NCBI RefSeq assembly: GCF_018449575.1
Contig: NZ_JAAVUT010000001.1
Coordinates: 620,001 to 684,000 of the forward strand
Direction of reading: 5' to 3'
Length of the DNA: 64,000 bases
From: Sodalis sp. dw_96
GTDB lineage: Bacteria > Pseudomonadota > Gammaproteobacteria > Enterobacterales > Enterobacteriaceae
Shown here: positions 39,424-49,522 of the stretch, piece by piece
How the letters are laid out: each line of letters starts with the position of its first letter
How positions within the stretch are numbered: position 1 is the stretch's first letter
Position numbers and translations under genes: made by a program
The notes under the pieces: generated by a model
Seen by the model: only the letters and a program-made list of their open reading frames with translations
Databases searched by the model: none
Told to the model about the DNA's origin: nothing

Positions 39424-40797
39424 GTGCAGAAGTATTTCCTCGAAGCGCGTACATTATTATCTCTGGCTATACCAGTTATTATCGCCCAAATCGCTCAAAC
39501 CGCGATGGGGGTGGTGGATACGGTGATGTCCGGTTCGGTGAGCGCCACCGATATGGCCGCCGTTGCCGTCGGAACCTCCATCTGGCTGCCCACCATTTTA
39601 TTCGGCCATGGATTGATCATGGCGCTGACGCCGGTCATTGCCCAATTAAACGGTTCCGGCCGGCGCGATCGCATCGCGTTTCAAGTGCGCCAAGGTTTTT
39701 GGCTGGCCTTGTCCGTCTCGCTGTTGATCATGTTCCTGCTGTACCATGCCGGCTTTGTCATCGGCAGGATGCATCATGTGGACCCCGCCCTGGCGCAGAA
39801 AGCCGTCGCTTACCTGCAATTTCTGTTGTACGGGGCGCCGGGGTATCTTTTTTTCCAGGTACTGCGCGGCCAATGCGAAGGTTTGGCCAAAACCAAGCCG
39901 GGCATGGTGATTGGTTTTCTCGGCTTGGCGACAAACATTCCCGTCAATTATGTGTTTATCTACGGCAAGCTGGGTATGCCGGCGCTGGGAGGCGTGGGTT
40001 GCGGCATCGCCACGGCGTCGGTGTACTGGATCATGTTCGGGGTAATGTGGATTTATGTCCGCCGGGCCGGCACCTTCAAGGATTTTCGTCCCGCCATGGC
40101 CGTCGTGAAGCCGCACTGGCCTACCCTGCGACGTTTATGCGCGCTGGGATTGCCGGTGGCATCTTCGCTCTTTTTCGAGGTAACGCTGTTTGCCGTGGTG
40201 GCCTTGCTGGTGACGCCGCTGGGCATCGTGTCAGTGGCCGGTCATCAAATCGCCCTGAACTTCAGCGCGTTGATGTTTGTCCTGCCCTTGTCCATCGGCG
40301 TGGCGGCCACGATCCGCATCGGCTTTCGGTTGGGTGAAAACAAGGTGGATGAGGCACGGGTCGCCGCCTGGACCAGCCTGGGAGCCGGGGTGATGCTGGC
40401 CTGCGTGACGGCAATATTGACCTTCCTGTTCCGGGTGCATATCGCCACCTGGTATAACGATACCCCGGCGGTGGTGAACATGGCGGCCCACCTGATGTCG
40501 CTGGCGGCGCTCTATCAGATTTCCGATTCCATCCAGGTGATTGGCAACGGCATTCTGCGCGGTTATAAAGATACCCGCTCGATATTCTTTATCACCTTTA
40601 CCGCTTATTGGCTGTTGGGCCTGCCCTGCGGTTATATTTTGGCCCTGACGGATTATGCGGTCCCCGCCATGGGCCCCAGCGGTTTCTGGATAGGTTTTAT
40701 TATCGGTTTGACCTCGGCGGCAATCATGATGTCAATGCGCATACGCTGGTTGCAACGGCAGCCGCCGTTACAGATTCTTCACCGGGCGGCTCGCTGA
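39424..40797 (+). CDS. mdtK: Multidrug efflux pump MdtK (MATE/NorM)
   Basis: Na+- or H+-coupled MATE exporter of dyes, fluoroquinolones and other cations. The 457 residues with twelve hydrophobic segments align with E. coli Mdt[61 protein letters not shown] and [18 protein letters not shown]. The start is GTG at 39424 (QKYFLEA follows, as in the family), with AGGTG upstream. It diverges from ribE, as in E. coli. Confidence 0.96.
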   Translation: MQKYFLEARTLLSLAIPVIIAQIAQTAMGVVDTVMSGSVSATDMAAVAVGTSIWLPTILFGHGLIMALTPVIAQLNGSGRRDRIAFQVRQGFWLALSVSLLIMFLLYHAGFVIGRMHHVDPALAQKAVAYLQFLLYGAPGYLFFQVLRGQCEGLAKTKPGMVIGFLGLATNIPVNYVFIYGKLGMPALGGVGCGIATASVYWIMFGVMWIYVRRAGTFKDFRPAMAVVKPHWPTLRRLCALGLPVASSLFFEVTLFAVVALLVTPLGIVSVAGHQIALNFSALMFVLPLSIGVAATIRIGFRLGENKVDEARVAAWTSLGAGVMLACVTAILTFLFRVHIATWYNDTPAVVNMAAHLMSLAALYQISDSIQVIGNGILRGYKDTRSIFFITFTAYWLLGLPCGYILALTDYAVPAMGPSGFWIGFIIGLTSAAIMMSMRIRWLQRQPPLQILHRAAR

Positions 40798-40872
40798 TAA
40801 CACCGTCGGCAAACAGGGCCGGCGCGGCCAAAAAACCGACGTCCTGCACATTACGTCGGCAATTGAATTGTT

Positions 40873-40900
40873 AAGGGGGGAAAAAACGGTTTTTCCCCTT
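40873..40900. terminator. Hairpin downstream of mdtK
   Basis: AAGGGG, GG, AAAAA pairs with TTTTTCCCCTT around a short loop (11 bp with a 2-base bulge). It abuts the -35 of the tRNA promoter. A second hairpin CCGACGT/ACGTCGG lies at 40836-40859. Confidence 0.45.
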
Positions 40901-40927
40901 GCAAGGGTTGATAATGCCCGTTAATAT
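40899..40927 (+). promoter_or_regulatory. Promoter of the tRNA-Val pair
   Basis: TTGCAA (40899-40904), 17-base spacer, TAATAT (40922-40927), then a GC-rich discriminator (CGTCCCGC) typical of stringently controlled stable-RNA promoters. The first tRNA begins 37 bases after the -10 element. Confidence 0.7.
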
Positions 40928-40963
40928 TCGTCCCGCTGTCAGGTTGGCAGCGTTGTTCGATAT

Positions 40964-41040
40964 GCGTTCTTAGCTCAGTTGGTTAGAGCACCACCTTGAC
41001 ATGGTGGGGGTCGATGGTTCGAGTCCATTAGAACGCACCA
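40964..41040 (+). tRNA. valV: tRNA-Val (GAC)
   Basis: 77 bases, GCGTTCT/AGAACGC acceptor stem, anticodon GAC at 40998-41000 within CCACCTTGACATGGTGG, T-loop GGTTCGAGTCC, encoded ACCA end. It equals the valV/valW locus of E. coli between mdtK and pykF. Confidence 0.98.
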
Positions 41041-41048
41041 TTTTTTGT

Positions 41049-41125
41049 GCGTCCGTAGCTCAGCTGGTTAGAGCACCACCTTGACATGGTGGGGGTCGGT
41101 GGTTCGAGTCCACTCGGACGCACCA
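41049..41125 (+). tRNA. valW: tRNA-Val (GAC)
   Basis: Second copy 8 bases downstream, same anticodon arm. The acceptor stem (GCGTCCG/CGGACGC) and T-stem (GGTGG/CCACT) differ from the first copy with matching compensatory changes, so both are intact. The CCA end is encoded. Confidence 0.98.
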
Positions 41126-41335
41126 TATCGTTTTCCCTTTTTATCTGAATCCCCCCTTCGTTGTGATGCTTCATCAAGCCGCCTGTAGCGGTCTTTTAAT
41201 ATATCTGTAACATAGCTCACAGCGATAAGAGTTAATTCCTTAGTACATATGTACAAGAGTTGATAACAAAAATTTGCATATCTGCCAAAAAAATCGCTTT
41301 TTAACGTCTAAAGCATTATTTGTGCTGTTTTTATC

Positions 41336-41363
41336 TTGTGTCCGCCGCTTCAATAACTATAAT
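41336..41363 (+). promoter_or_regulatory. Candidate pykF promoter
   Basis: TTGTGT (41336-41341), 16-base spacer, TATAAT (41358-41363). A start near 41370 would place the Cra-like site just downstream. Confidence 0.55.
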
Positions 41364-41381
41364 ACGAAACGTTATTTCAAT

Positions 41382-41393
41382 TGAATGGTTTCA
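41382..41393. promoter_or_regulatory. Cra (FruR)-like operator
   Basis: TGAATGGTTTCA is close to the Cra consensus TGAAWCGNTTCA and resembles the Cra site of E. coli pykF. Its place after the predicted start fits repression that is lifted by fructose phosphates. Confidence 0.65.
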
Positions 41394-41613
41394 GCCGATT
41401 GAATTGTCGAATACTAATTAAAATAGTCTTTCCTGTTAAACGACGGCCTGATTACCGGACGGCTTGTTTACATTTTTTTCATCTCTTTCTCACTTTTGTC
41501 ACCTATCCTTGAACGTAGGGAACAGGCTCGTCGAGCTGCATATTTTTCGTCGTCGATACTCACCGGCGATACACCAGATTTATCATCCATCACAACTTGC
41601 AGATACCATTGTT

Positions 41614-43026
41614 ATGAAAAAGACAAAAATTGTTTGTACCATAGGCCCGAAATCTGAATCCGTAGAGATGCTGACCAAACTGCTGGACGCCGGCATGAAC
41701 GTTATGCGTCTGAATTTTTCCCACGGCGACTATGAAGAACATGGTCAACGTATCAAGAATCTGCGCTCCATTGTGCAAAACACCGGTAAGAAAGCGGCTA
41801 TCCTGCTGGATACCAAAGGGCCGGAAATCCGTACAATGAAACTGGAAAACGGCAGCGACATCTCGTTGGTGGCCGGCCAGAGCTTTACCTTTACCACCGA
41901 TCAAAGCGTTATCGGCAACAAGGAACGCGTTGCGGTTACCTACACCGGTTTCCCGCAGGATTTGTCCGTCGGCAACACCGTTTTGGTAGATGACGGTTTG
42001 CTGGGCATGGTTGTGACCGGAAAGACCGATACCACCGTGGTGTGCAAGGTTCTGAACAACGGCGATCTGGGTGAAAACAAAGGGGTTAACCTGCCGGGCG
42101 TTTCCATTGCTCTGCCGGCCCTGGCGGAAAAAGACAAACGCGATCTTATTTTTGGCTGCGAACAAGGCGTCGATTTCATCGCCGCGTCGTTTATCCGTAA
42201 ACGCTCCGATGTACTGGAAATCCGCGAACACCTGAAACAGCATGGCGGCGAACATATCCAAATCATCTCGAAAATTGAAAATCAGGAAGGCCTGAACAAT
42301 TTCGACGAAATCCTGGAAGCCTCCGACGGTATCATGGTGGCCCGTGGCGACCTGGGTGTGGAAATCCCGGTGGAAGAAGTGATTTTCGCCCAGAAGATGA
42401 TGATCGAAAAATGTAATCAATCCCGTAAAGTGGTGATTACCGCTACCCAGATGCTCGACTCCATGATTAAAAACCCCCGCCCAACCCGCGCTGAAGCCGG
42501 CGACGTGGCGAACGCCATCATCGACGGCACCGATGCGGTCATGCTGTCCGGCGAAAGCGCCAAGGGTAAATATCCCCATGAAGCCGTCAGCATCATGGCC
42601 ACCATTTGCGATCGTACCGACCGCGTGATGCCCAGCCGTATCGAAAGCATCAACGACAGTCGCAGACTTCGCATCACCGAGGCGGTTTGCCGCGGTGCCG
42701 TGGAAACCGCGGAAAAATTGGAAGCTCCGCTGATTGTGGTAGCCACCGAAGGCGGTAAATCCGCCAAAGCGGTGCGTAAATATTTCCCGAAAGCCGAGAT
42801 CCTGGCGCTGACCACCAACGAGATCACCGCCCGTCAACTACTGTTGACCAAAGGCGTTACCTGCCAGTTGGTGGATAAAATCGCTTCAACCGATGATTTT
42901 TACCGTATCGGCAAGACGATGGCCGTGGAATGCGGCTTGGCACGCAAAGGCGACATCATTGTAATGGTGTCCGGTGCCCTGGTGCCGAGCGGCACCACCA
43001 ATACCGCTTCCGTTCATCAGTTATAA
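41614..43026 (+). CDS. pykF: Pyruvate kinase I (PykF)
   Basis: Fructose-1,6-bisphosphate-activated enzyme that converts PEP and ADP to pyruvate and ATP. The 470 residues equal E. coli PykF. Active-site stretches: [32 protein letters not shown], the catalytic-Lys/Glu segment [16 protein letters not shown] and the ATATQML-type [11 protein letters not shown]; the C-terminal allosteric domain ends NTASVHQL. Start 41614 ([11 protein letters not shown]) is set by alignment; the frame extends further upstream without support. A strong terminator follows. Confidence 0.98.
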   Translation: MKKTKIVCTIGPKSESVEMLTKLLDAGMNVMRLNFSHGDYEEHGQRIKNLRSIVQNTGKKAAILLDTKGPEIRTMKLENGSDISLVAGQSFTFTTDQSVIGNKERVAVTYTGFPQDLSVGNTVLVDDGLLGMVVTGKTDTTVVCKVLNNGDLGENKGVNLPGVSIALPALAEKDKRDLIFGCEQGVDFIAASFIRKRSDVLEIREHLKQHGGEHIQIISKIENQEGLNNFDEILEASDGIMVARGDLGVEIPVEEVIFAQKMMIEKCNQSRKVVITATQMLDSMIKNPRPTRAEAGDVANAIIDGTDAVMLSGESAKGKYPHEAVSIMATICDRTDRVMPSRIESINDSRRLRITEAVCRGAVETAEKLEAPLIVVATEGGKSAKAVRKYFPKAEILALTTNEITARQLLLTKGVTCQLVDKIASTDDFYRIGKTMAVECGLARKGDIIVMVSGALVPSGTTNTASVHQL

Positions 43027-43043
43027 GCTCTATGCTTAAACAG

Positions 43044-43073
43044 AGCCCCCGCTTGCCGGGGGCTTTTTTTTTT
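43044..43073 (+). terminator. Rho-independent terminator of pykF
   Basis: AGCCCCC/GGGGGCT 7-bp stem, 7-base loop, then ten T, 17 bases after the stop codon. Confidence 0.92.
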
Positions 43074-43390
43074 ACCGATCGGTCCCGGTGCCGGAATTTC
43101 AAGAGCCGTGGTTTGCCTCCGTCACCGCCCTTCGTTTCCCACCGGTATGAACCATCGGTTTGCGCAACTGTTTGCCCGCCGTCTTAATTTTGTTAATTCC
43201 AGCGAATTGCACCCGCTCCGGCAATAAAATCAACCCTCATAGCACAAATAAAATGATATTTTTATCGCCTATTTAATCAGAGTTATCTTATGGCAGGCAG
43301 ATGATAGGGCTCTTTTTTTTAACGTCTCTGTAAAACAAGACGTTTCTTTGAGCATTCGATCGAAATTAAGCGTTTTACGAGTAAATTTAT
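43074..43390. other. pykF-lpp gap (no gene seen)
   Basis: About 320 bases becoming AT-rich toward the lpp promoter. No credible coding frame, hairpin or repeat was seen. Confidence 0.4.
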
Positions 43391-43420
43391 TTCTCTTTCG
43401 AAAATAGTTTGTGTAATACT
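43391..43420 (+). promoter_or_regulatory. lpp promoter
   Basis: TTCTCT (43391-43396), 17-base spacer, TAATACT (43414-43420), followed by the leader GCTACATGGAGATTAACTC, nearly identical to the very strong E. coli lpp promoter and leader. Transcription should start near 43428. Confidence 0.85.
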
Positions 43421-43452
43421 TGTAATGCTACATGGAGATTAACTCAATCTAG

Positions 43453-43701
<249 letters not shown>

Positions 43702-43717
43702 GAGTTGCCTTGTTTAG

Positions 43718-43748
43718 AAAATGGCGCACTCTGTGCGCCATTTTTTTT
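43718..43748 (+). terminator. Rho-independent terminator of lpp
   Basis: AAAATGGCGCAC/GTGCGCCATTTT stem with a 3-base loop, followed by a run of T. Confidence 0.92.
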
Positions 43749-44176
43749 GCACTGGTTTTCACCTCCCCGTTTATCGCCATGGCTCTCCCCTTCTATCGCT
43801 ACGCCACAAGCCCTCTAATCCCTTCATGGCGCCTTTTAGTACGCCGCCTGACCCCAGCATGCCTTAGAATAATCTTAGTGGCTTAGGTTGCCGTTTATGG
43901 CGGTTAACATAACAGTCCCTTTTTTTGCCCATAACAACTTTTACAGAACATAGGGCAACTAACGGTGACCGGTGTCCAAAGCGCCATCGCCACCGATGTG
44001 GCCGACGGCCGCGACCGGAGCTTAACGAGACGCCAAGGGCGCAGCGCTATCGGCCGAAACAAGCGTGACGCCAAGGAGGCGGAACTAACGGCCAGAATCC
44101 AGCGTGACGCCAAGGAGGCGGGACTCTCGGCCGGAATCCAGCGGGACGCCAGTGAGACGGAACTAACGGCCGGAAT
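43749..44176. other. lpp-ldtE gap with tandem repeats
   Basis: About 430 bases between lpp and the ldtE stop. The first part is unremarkable; from about 44022 it consists of 39-bp tandem repeats (listed separately). A GTG-started open frame (43965-44180) covers the repeats but has no ribosome site. Confidence 0.5.
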
Positions 44177-44200
44177 CTAGCGGGACACCAGTGAGGCGGG
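44023..44200. repeat. 39-bp tandem repeats overlapping the ldtE 3' end
   Basis: About four and a half head-to-tail units of the form AGCGTGACGCCAAGGAGGCG + GAACTAACGGCCAGAATCC: a degenerate unit from about 44023, full units 44062-44100, 44101-44139 and 44140-44178, and a partial unit from 44179. The length is a multiple of three, so a plus-strand frame stays open through all units with a 13-residue period. On the minus strand the last unit supplies the ldtE stop codon and final residues. Confidence 0.85.
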
Positions 44201-45166
44201 CGCGGGGCTATCCGCCGCAGGCAGGCTGTCCACGGCGATGCCGTTGGAGATCAATATCGGCATACCCGCCCGGCGTGCTATCGCTTCGCCGGCAACGGCT
44301 TTATCCGATGCTTTATCGTTAATAAACCTTTTCACCTTTGGCGTGATGGCGATAGGCATGGTCTGCGGATCATCCTTATCGTTGCGGGACAGAGGCTGAT
44401 GGACTTCCATATAGCGTTTGCCGTCCGGTTCCACCGCCACCTTAATCGGGTCGTTCATCACCTGCACCCGGGTGCCGACGGGCACCTGCTCGAACAATGC
44501 CTGAATATCCTCGGGCCGCAACCGGATACATCCGGAGCTGACCCGCATGCCGATGCCGAAATTGGCGTTGGTGCCGTGGATGAGATAAGTACCCCCGCCC
44601 GCCGCAAGACGCAGGGCGAACAGTCCCATGGGGTTATCCGGGCCTGCCGGAAACACCGCAGGCAGCGTGATGCCCTGTTCCGCCAGATAATGCCTGCGGA
44701 TATTGGGGGTCGGCGTCCAGGTCGGATTGGTGATTTTCTTGACAATGGTGGTGGTCATTACCGGCGTAGTACGGCCTAACTGGCCGATGCCTATGGGGTA
44801 AACGATCACGCTATTGCCCCCGGGGGGATAATAAAACAGCCTCAGCTCGGCAAGATTGATGACAATGCCTTTGCGGGGAGCATCCGGCAACAGCATTTGC
44901 GCCGGTATGGTGAGCTCGGTACCCGGCGTCGGCAGATAGGGATCGGTGCCCGGATTGGCCTCCAGCATTGCCAGTAAGCCTATTTTATATTGCGCGGCAA
45001 CCGCTTCCAGCGAACCGCCGTTATTGGCCACCGTGGCGACGGTATTCTCCCCGATAAGACGGCTGTTCGGCGGCGGCAGTGGATATTCAGTGGCGTCAGC
45101 GCCGCCGATAGCGCCCGCCAGGCAGACGGCCATGGCGAAACCGACAAGGGTTAAGGCTCGTTTCAT
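44177..45166 (-). CDS. ldtE: L,D-transpeptidase LdtE (YnhG)
   Basis: Periplasmic L,D-transpeptidase of the YkuD family; LdtE forms 3-3 crosslinks in peptidoglycan. The 329-residue product has a signal peptide (MKRALTLVGFAMAVCLAGAI), a LysM-like segment (VATVANNGGSLEAVAAQYKI), and the YkuD domain with HGTNANFGIGMRVSSGCIRL (catalytic Cys near residue 214). The C-terminal tail (SPAPASLVSR) is encoded by the edge of the 39-bp repeats, so the natural C-terminus may have been altered. It follows the suf operon on the same strand, separated by the 107-bp repeat array. Confidence 0.94.
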   Translation of the reverse strand: MKRALTLVGFAMAVCLAGAIGGADATEYPLPPPNSRLIGENTVATVANNGGSLEAVAAQYKIGLLAMLEANPGTDPYLPTPGTELTIPAQMLLPDAPRKGIVINLAELRLFYYPPGGNSVIVYPIGIGQLGRTTPVMTTTIVKKITNPTWTPTPNIRRHYLAEQGITLPAVFPAGPDNPMGLFALRLAAGGGTYLIHGTNANFGIGMRVSSGCIRLRPEDIQALFEQVPVGTRVQVMNDPIKVAVEPDGKRYMEVHQPLSRNDKDDPQTMPIAITPKVKRFINDKASDKAVAGEAIARRAGMPILISNGIAVDSLPAADSPAPASLVSR

Positions 45167-45782
45167 AATTTCTCCCTACCTGTTTTTTATCATCAAATCC
45201 CGTGTCCCTGGCGCAATAGACTCAAACGGGCTGAGCGGTTTATCACCAATAGCAGCAGCTGGCCGTCCTCTGCAATAAGAATTCGCCGATATGAAAGGAA
45301 TGTTGAACACCGGATGAACATGCCGATTGAGAGGATAGCGAGCTGGACCAAACGTGTTAAAGGGAGAGCGCGCCAATGAGATCGACGCGGGCGTGGTTTT
45401 TCCGCCCGCCCGAGCGCCTCATGGTACGCTAGGCCCGCTATCACCGATCGTGCAGCGAGCCTGTTAAAGGGAGAGCGCGCCAATGAGGTCGAAGCGGGCG
45501 TGGTTTTTCCGCCCGCCGGAGCGCCTCATGGCACGCTAGGCCCGCTATCACCTGACGTGCAACGAACCTGTTAAAGGGAGAGCGCGCCAATGAGGTCGAA
45601 GCGGGCGTGGTTTTTCCGCCCGCCGGAGCGCCTCATGGCACGCTAGGCCCGCTATCACACCGATCGTGCAGCGAGCCTGTTAAAGGGAGAGCGCGCCAAT
45701 GAGGTCGAAGCGGGCGTGGTTTTTCCGCCCGCCCGAGCGCCTCATGGCACGCTAGGCCCGCTATCACCGATCGTGCAACGGT
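45167..45782. other. ldtE-sufE gap (616 bases)
   Basis: Contains the ldtE leader and promoter (about 190 bases) and then the four-unit 107-bp tandem array, which runs up to the sufE stop codon. Confidence 0.7.
45356..45780. repeat. Four-copy 107-bp tandem repeat array with hairpins and mini-ORFs
   Basis: Units at 45356-45462, 45463-45569, 45570-45678 and 45679-45780 (the last truncated) differ at only a few bases. Each unit begins GTTAAAGGGAGAGCGCGCC, then ATG with an 18-codon frame (MRSKRAWFFRPPERLMAR, or MRSTRAWFFRPPERLMVR in the first unit; 45376, 45483, 45590 and 45699 are the ATGs). The frame lies inside a nested hairpin: inner stem GCGGGCG/CGCCCGC, outer stem CCAATGAGG/CCTCATGG. A minus-strand 21-codon frame is also conserved, without a ribosome site. 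It may be a REP/BIME-like array or tandem regulatory units; function is unknown. Confidence 0.9.
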
Positions 45783-46202
45783 TTAATGCAATGAGGCGGC
45801 TTTTTTACGGATACCGCGCACCATAGCCTCCAATCCCTGTGACCGGGAAGGTGTCAAGTGCTGGGTTAACGCCAGTTCGCTGAAAAACGGCCGCACATCT
45901 TCGGCGACAATCTCCGCGGGCGACAGTCCGTGATAAAAAACGAAAACCGTGGCAATCAGGCCTTTTACAATGGCAGCGTCGCTGTCGCCGAAAAATTGGA
46001 CTTCCCCCGTCCCGGCATCCCGATGCATAACAATCCACACCTGGCTTTGGCAACCGGAAATCAAATTGCCGGCGATCCGGGTTCCCGAGGGCAGAGCATC
46101 CAACTGGGCCCCCAGCTCAATGATATACATATACTTCTCTTCCCAATTACCGCAGCGGGAAAAGTTACGCAGTAACTTATTCTTATCCGGCAAATTCGCC
46201 AT
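45783..46202 (-). CDS. sufE: Cysteine desulfuration protein SufE
   Basis: Accepts persulfide sulfur from SufS and passes it to the SufBCD scaffold. The 139-residue product has the acceptor Cys in [13 protein letters not shown] (near residue 51) and the C-terminal [13 protein letters not shown]. It is the last gene of sufABCDSE, starting 27 bases after sufS ends, and is followed by the tandem hairpin array, which may act as the operon terminator. Confidence 0.96.
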   Translation of the reverse strand: MANLPDKNKLLRNFSRCGNWEEKYMYIIELGAQLDALPSGTRIAGNLISGCQSQVWIVMHRDAGTGEVQFFGDSDAAIVKGLIATVFVFYHGLSPAEIVAEDVRPFFSELALTQHLTPSRSQGLEAMVRGIRKKAASLH

Positions 46203-46229
46203 GACTCTTGTTCTCCCCGGCTGACGGAT

Positions 46230-47453
46230 TCAACCCAGCAAACGCCGGACGCGCACCAAACCGGCCACCAGCCGATCGATATCCTCCCGGGTCGTATACA
46301 GGGCCAGGGAAGCGCGGCACATACTGGGCACCTGGTAATAGGCCATTAACGGCATGGCGCAATGATGTCCGGTACGAATGGCAATGCCGTACTGGTCGAG
46401 GAAGCTCCCCACGTCATAGGCATGGTGTTTGCCCAGGTTAAAGGCTATCACCCCGGCCCGATCCTCGGGACCGTAAAGGATTAAATCCGGCACCTGCCGC
46501 AAGGTCTCCAACGCATAATGCATCAGCCCCTGTTCATAGTGTTGGATATTTTCCAGACCCAGGCTGTCCACGTAGTTCAGCGCCGCCCCCAGTCCCATCA
46601 TTCCGGCGGTATTAGGTGAACCCGCCTCAAAGCGCCAGGGGGGATCAAGGAACGTGGTGCCCTCGCTCAAACTGACGGTTTGGATCATCGAGCCGCCGCC
46701 TTCCCAAGGGGGCATGCGGTCTAATAATGCTTTTTTGCCATACAGGATGCCGATGCCTGACGGACCGTAAATCTTATGGCCGGAAAAGGCGTAGAAATCG
46801 CAGTCCAGCGCCTGTACATCCACCTTGCCGTGCATGATGCCCTGGGCGCCGTCCACCAGCACCACCAGATCGGCGGCGGCCCGGGCGCGGGCTATCAGGC
46901 TTTGCAAAGGGTTAACGGTGCCCAGCACATTGGAGACCTGGGTAATGGCCAGCAGACGCGTGCGGTCATCAATCAGCGCGGGTAATTTTTCTTCATCCAG
47001 CGTGCCGTCGGGCAACAGCGGAAGCACCCTGATTTCCACTTGCCGTTCCGCGGCGATGAGTTGCCAGGGGACAATATTGGAGTGATGCTCCATTTCCGTC
47101 AGTATCAAATTATCCCCGGGCTGGAAAAAATGCCGCCCGTAGCTGTTGGCCACCAGGTTGATGCCCTCGGTGGTCCCTTTGACAAAAATGATTTCATCAT
47201 CTGATGCCGCGTTGATGAAGCGCGCGGCCTGGGCGCGCACATCTTCCATCCGGGTGGTGGCTTCCGCGCTCAGGGTATGAATGCCCCGATGCACCGCGGC
47301 ATAGCCCTGGCGGTAGTAATCCCGTTCGGTATCGATGACGACGTTGGGCTTCTGGGCGCTGGCGGCGCTATCGAGATAGGTGAGCGGCTGTCCGTTAACT
47401 TCTCGCGCCAGGATAGGAAAATCCCCGCGCACCAGTTCAATGGGATAAGACAT
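46230..47453 (-). CDS. sufS: Cysteine desulfurase SufS
   Basis: Group II PLP-dependent desulfurase making the persulfide for Fe-S assembly. The 407-residue product shows the PLP Lys in [15 protein letters not shown] (near 226), the PLP-binding [15 protein letters not shown], and the active-site Cys in [11 protein letters not shown] (near 364). It overlaps sufD by 17 bases. Confidence 0.97.
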   Translation of the reverse strand: MSYPIELVRGDFPILAREVNGQPLTYLDSAASAQKPNVVIDTERDYYRQGYAAVHRGIHTLSAEATTRMEDVRAQAARFINAASDDEIIFVKGTTEGINLVANSYGRHFFQPGDNLILTEMEHHSNIVPWQLIAAERQVEIRVLPLLPDGTLDEEKLPALIDDRTRLLAITQVSNVLGTVNPLQSLIARARAAADLVVLVDGAQGIMHGKVDVQALDCDFYAFSGHKIYGPSGIGILYGKKALLDRMPPWEGGGSMIQTVSLSEGTTFLDPPWRFEAGSPNTAGMMGLGAALNYVDSLGLENIQHYEQGLMHYALETLRQVPDLILYGPEDRAGVIAFNLGKHHAYDVGSFLDQYGIAIRTGHHCAMPLMAYYQVPSMCRASLALYTTREDIDRLVAGLVRVRRLLG

Positions 47454-48735
47454 TCACCCCTCCTTGTAAAGCGTCGGCGATGCGGGCCAGCACGGTTTCC
47501 CGCACCACCTGGTTATCCATCGCCTCGGTGATTTCGGCGGCAAAAGCATGGATAATCATCTCCTGCGCCTCCTGCCGGGGAATGCCGCGTGAACGCAAAT
47601 AGAACATTTGCTCTTCGTCTATCCGGCCCACGGTGGCCCCATGGCTGCATTTGACGTCGTCGGCGTAAATTTCCAACTGCGGTTTGGTATCCACCTCGGA
47701 CAATCTGTCCAGCAACAAATTGTTGTTAGTCATCCGTCCGTCGGTTTTCAACGCGTATTTGGCCACTTTGATCAGGCCGTTGAACACGCCCTTGCCCCGA
47801 TCGCGAGCAATGATTTTGTGTAACTGGCGGCTAAGACAGTGCCCTTTGTTGTGTTCCAGATAGGTCCGGGTATCAGTCACGTCATTTCCCGAGGGCAACA
47901 GCAGGCTGTTAATGGCCAGGTCGGATCCCTCGCCGTTAAGCTGGGCGCTTACCTGGTGACGGGTCAGCCCGGCGCCGAGCAAAAAGCTGTTGCTTCTCAC
48001 GAAGGCATCGCGACCGATGACCAGATCATCGTGGGCAAAGTGATAGCTGGCGCGGTTTTCGAACGCTAGCTTGATATGGCTGAACCGTGCGTTGTCCCCC
48101 ACCGTCATGGTCAGGCGGGCGCCGGTAAAATGCCCTTGCCGGTCCAGGCTGGCGAAATGCTCGATCACCTCGCACTGCGTGCCCTGCTCCACGTCGAGAT
48201 GATGGCGGTAATGCAGGGTATTCAGCTCTTCGTCATCGGCGGCGCCGCTGCTGATATGCAGCAGATAAAGAGGTTTTTCCGCGGTTTTGCCGGCGGACAG
48301 CCGGATACGGGTGGTTTCGCGGCTGAGGCTTTCAGTCAAATGAAGAAAGATTTCCGGTTGAATCGGCTCGGGCAGGGTGTTGCGCTCGGCGCCCCGTTCG
48401 ATGTCGATGCGCCAGGATCCGGTATCGCCGTCGCTCAGGCGCGGGTCGAACCGGCCGTCAACGAACACCAGCCGCACGGCATCCAACGGCAGGCTCAGCT
48501 GGTCCCGCTGCGCCGGGGTGACGGACCGCGTTTCCGCCTGGGCGAAACGGTGGGACAATAACCCCTCGAGAGGCGTGTATTTCCACTGCTCGTGCTTGCG
48601 CGTCGGCAAACCCAGACGCTCCACGTTTTGCCAGTGGGCATAGGATTGCGCTGAGCGGGACATGCTCTGGCCTTCGAATAAATGATGCCACTGTTGCAGT
48701 GTCCGGTCATTATTCTTGTTCGGTAAGCCAGCCAT
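47437..48735 (-). CDS. sufD: Fe-S assembly scaffold subunit SufD
   Basis: Beta-helix partner of SufB in the SufBC2D scaffold. The 432-residue product aligns with E. coli SufD from MAGLPNK and [10 protein letters not shown] through [18 protein letters not shown] to the C-terminal [21 protein letters not shown] with its conserved Cys/His. It overlaps sufC by 26 bases and sufS by 17. Confidence 0.97.
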   Translation of the reverse strand: MAGLPNKNNDRTLQQWHHLFEGQSMSRSAQSYAHWQNVERLGLPTRKHEQWKYTPLEGLLSHRFAQAETRSVTPAQRDQLSLPLDAVRLVFVDGRFDPRLSDGDTGSWRIDIERGAERNTLPEPIQPEIFLHLTESLSRETTRIRLSAGKTAEKPLYLLHISSGAADDEELNTLHYRHHLDVEQGTQCEVIEHFASLDRQGHFTGARLTMTVGDNARFSHIKLAFENRASYHFAHDDLVIGRDAFVRSNSFLLGAGLTRHQVSAQLNGEGSDLAINSLLLPSGNDVTDTRTYLEHNKGHCLSRQLHKIIARDRGKGVFNGLIKVAKYALKTDGRMTNNNLLLDRLSEVDTKPQLEIYADDVKCSHGATVGRIDEEQMFYLRSRGIPRQEAQEMIIHAFAAEITEAMDNQVVRETVLARIADALQGGVNVLSH

Positions 48736-49456
48736 AGCCTTGCTCCTCCAGCTGTTTTACCAGGGCGAAATCACCGGATTTCACGATGCGCCCCTGGTAA
48801 AGCACATGGACCTGATCCGGTTTGATGTAATCCAGGATACGCTGGTAATGGGTGACGATAATGAATGAGCGCTGCTGATTACGCAGGGTATTGACCCCGT
48901 GCGCCACGATTTTCAGCGCATCGATATCCAACCCGGAATCGGTTTCGTCCAGGATGCAGAGCTCAGGCTCCAGGGCCGCCATCTGCAGAATATCGTTGCG
49001 TTTTTTCTCGCCGCCGGAAAAACCGACATTCACCGACCGGGTCAGCAAATCCGCCGGCATTTTCAGCAGGGCGATTTTTTCTTCAATAAAGTCGGCAAAA
49101 TCAAAACGATCCAACGGCTCCTGACCACGATATTTGCGTACCGCATTCACCGCCGTCTGTAAAAAGAACTGGTTGCTGACCCCCGGTATTTCCACCGGAT
49201 ATTGGAAGGCCATGAAAATCCCTTCCCCGGCGCGCTCCTCGGGATCCAGCGTCAACAGATCCTTGCCTTTGAACAGCACTTCCCCTTCGGTGACCCGGTA
49301 ATCTTCCCGTCCCGCCAACGTGGCGGACAAGGTACTTTTACCGGAACCGTTCGGCCCCATAATGGCATGCACCTCACCGGGTTTCACTTCCAGGTTAAGA
49401 CCCTTGAGGATGCTGTTATCTTCCACACTGACGTTCAGATTTCGAACTGTTAACAT
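48710..49456 (-). CDS. sufC: Fe-S assembly ATPase SufC
   Basis: ABC-type ATPase driving the SufBC2D scaffold. The 248-residue product has Walker A GPNGSGKST (near 34), signature FSGGEKKRNDILQ and Walker B CILDETDSGLD, with the Q-loop in FMAFQYPVEIPG. It starts 66 bases after sufB ends. Confidence 0.98.
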   Translation of the reverse strand: MLTVRNLNVSVEDNSILKGLNLEVKPGEVHAIMGPNGSGKSTLSATLAGREDYRVTEGEVLFKGKDLLTLDPEERAGEGIFMAFQYPVEIPGVSNQFFLQTAVNAVRKYRGQEPLDRFDFADFIEEKIALLKMPADLLTRSVNVGFSGGEKKRNDILQMAALEPELCILDETDSGLDIDALKIVAHGVNTLRNQQRSFIIVTHYQRILDYIKPDQVHVLYQGRIVKSGDFALVKQLEEQGYGWLTEQE

Positions 49457-49522
49457 TTTTTTTCCTTTACCCGACTATACAGACCACCAATCAGGCAGAA
49501 TACTTCTTGTGTAGTCAATGGC

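Larger units (their letters stand above)
41126..41613. promoter_or_regulatory. pykF upstream region (488 bases, no gene)
   Basis: Holds the pykF promoter and a Cra-like operator (listed separately); the predicted leader is about 240 bases long. A short minus-strand frame at 41068-41256 runs into the tRNA gene and is not credible. Confidence 0.55.

Noticed and set aside
41068..41256. Minus-strand frame near the tRNA genes
   Set aside because: It reads into the antisense of tRNA-Val and has no support.
41590..42837. Minus-strand open frame of 415 codons
   Set aside because: It is fully antisense to pykF, which is a complete and conserved gene; the predicted His/Phe/Gly-rich product is a reading-frame shadow.
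43965..44180. GTG-started frame of 71 codons with 13-residue repeats
   Set aside because: No ribosome site, and openness is explained by the 39-bp repeat length being a multiple of three. The repeat itself is reported.
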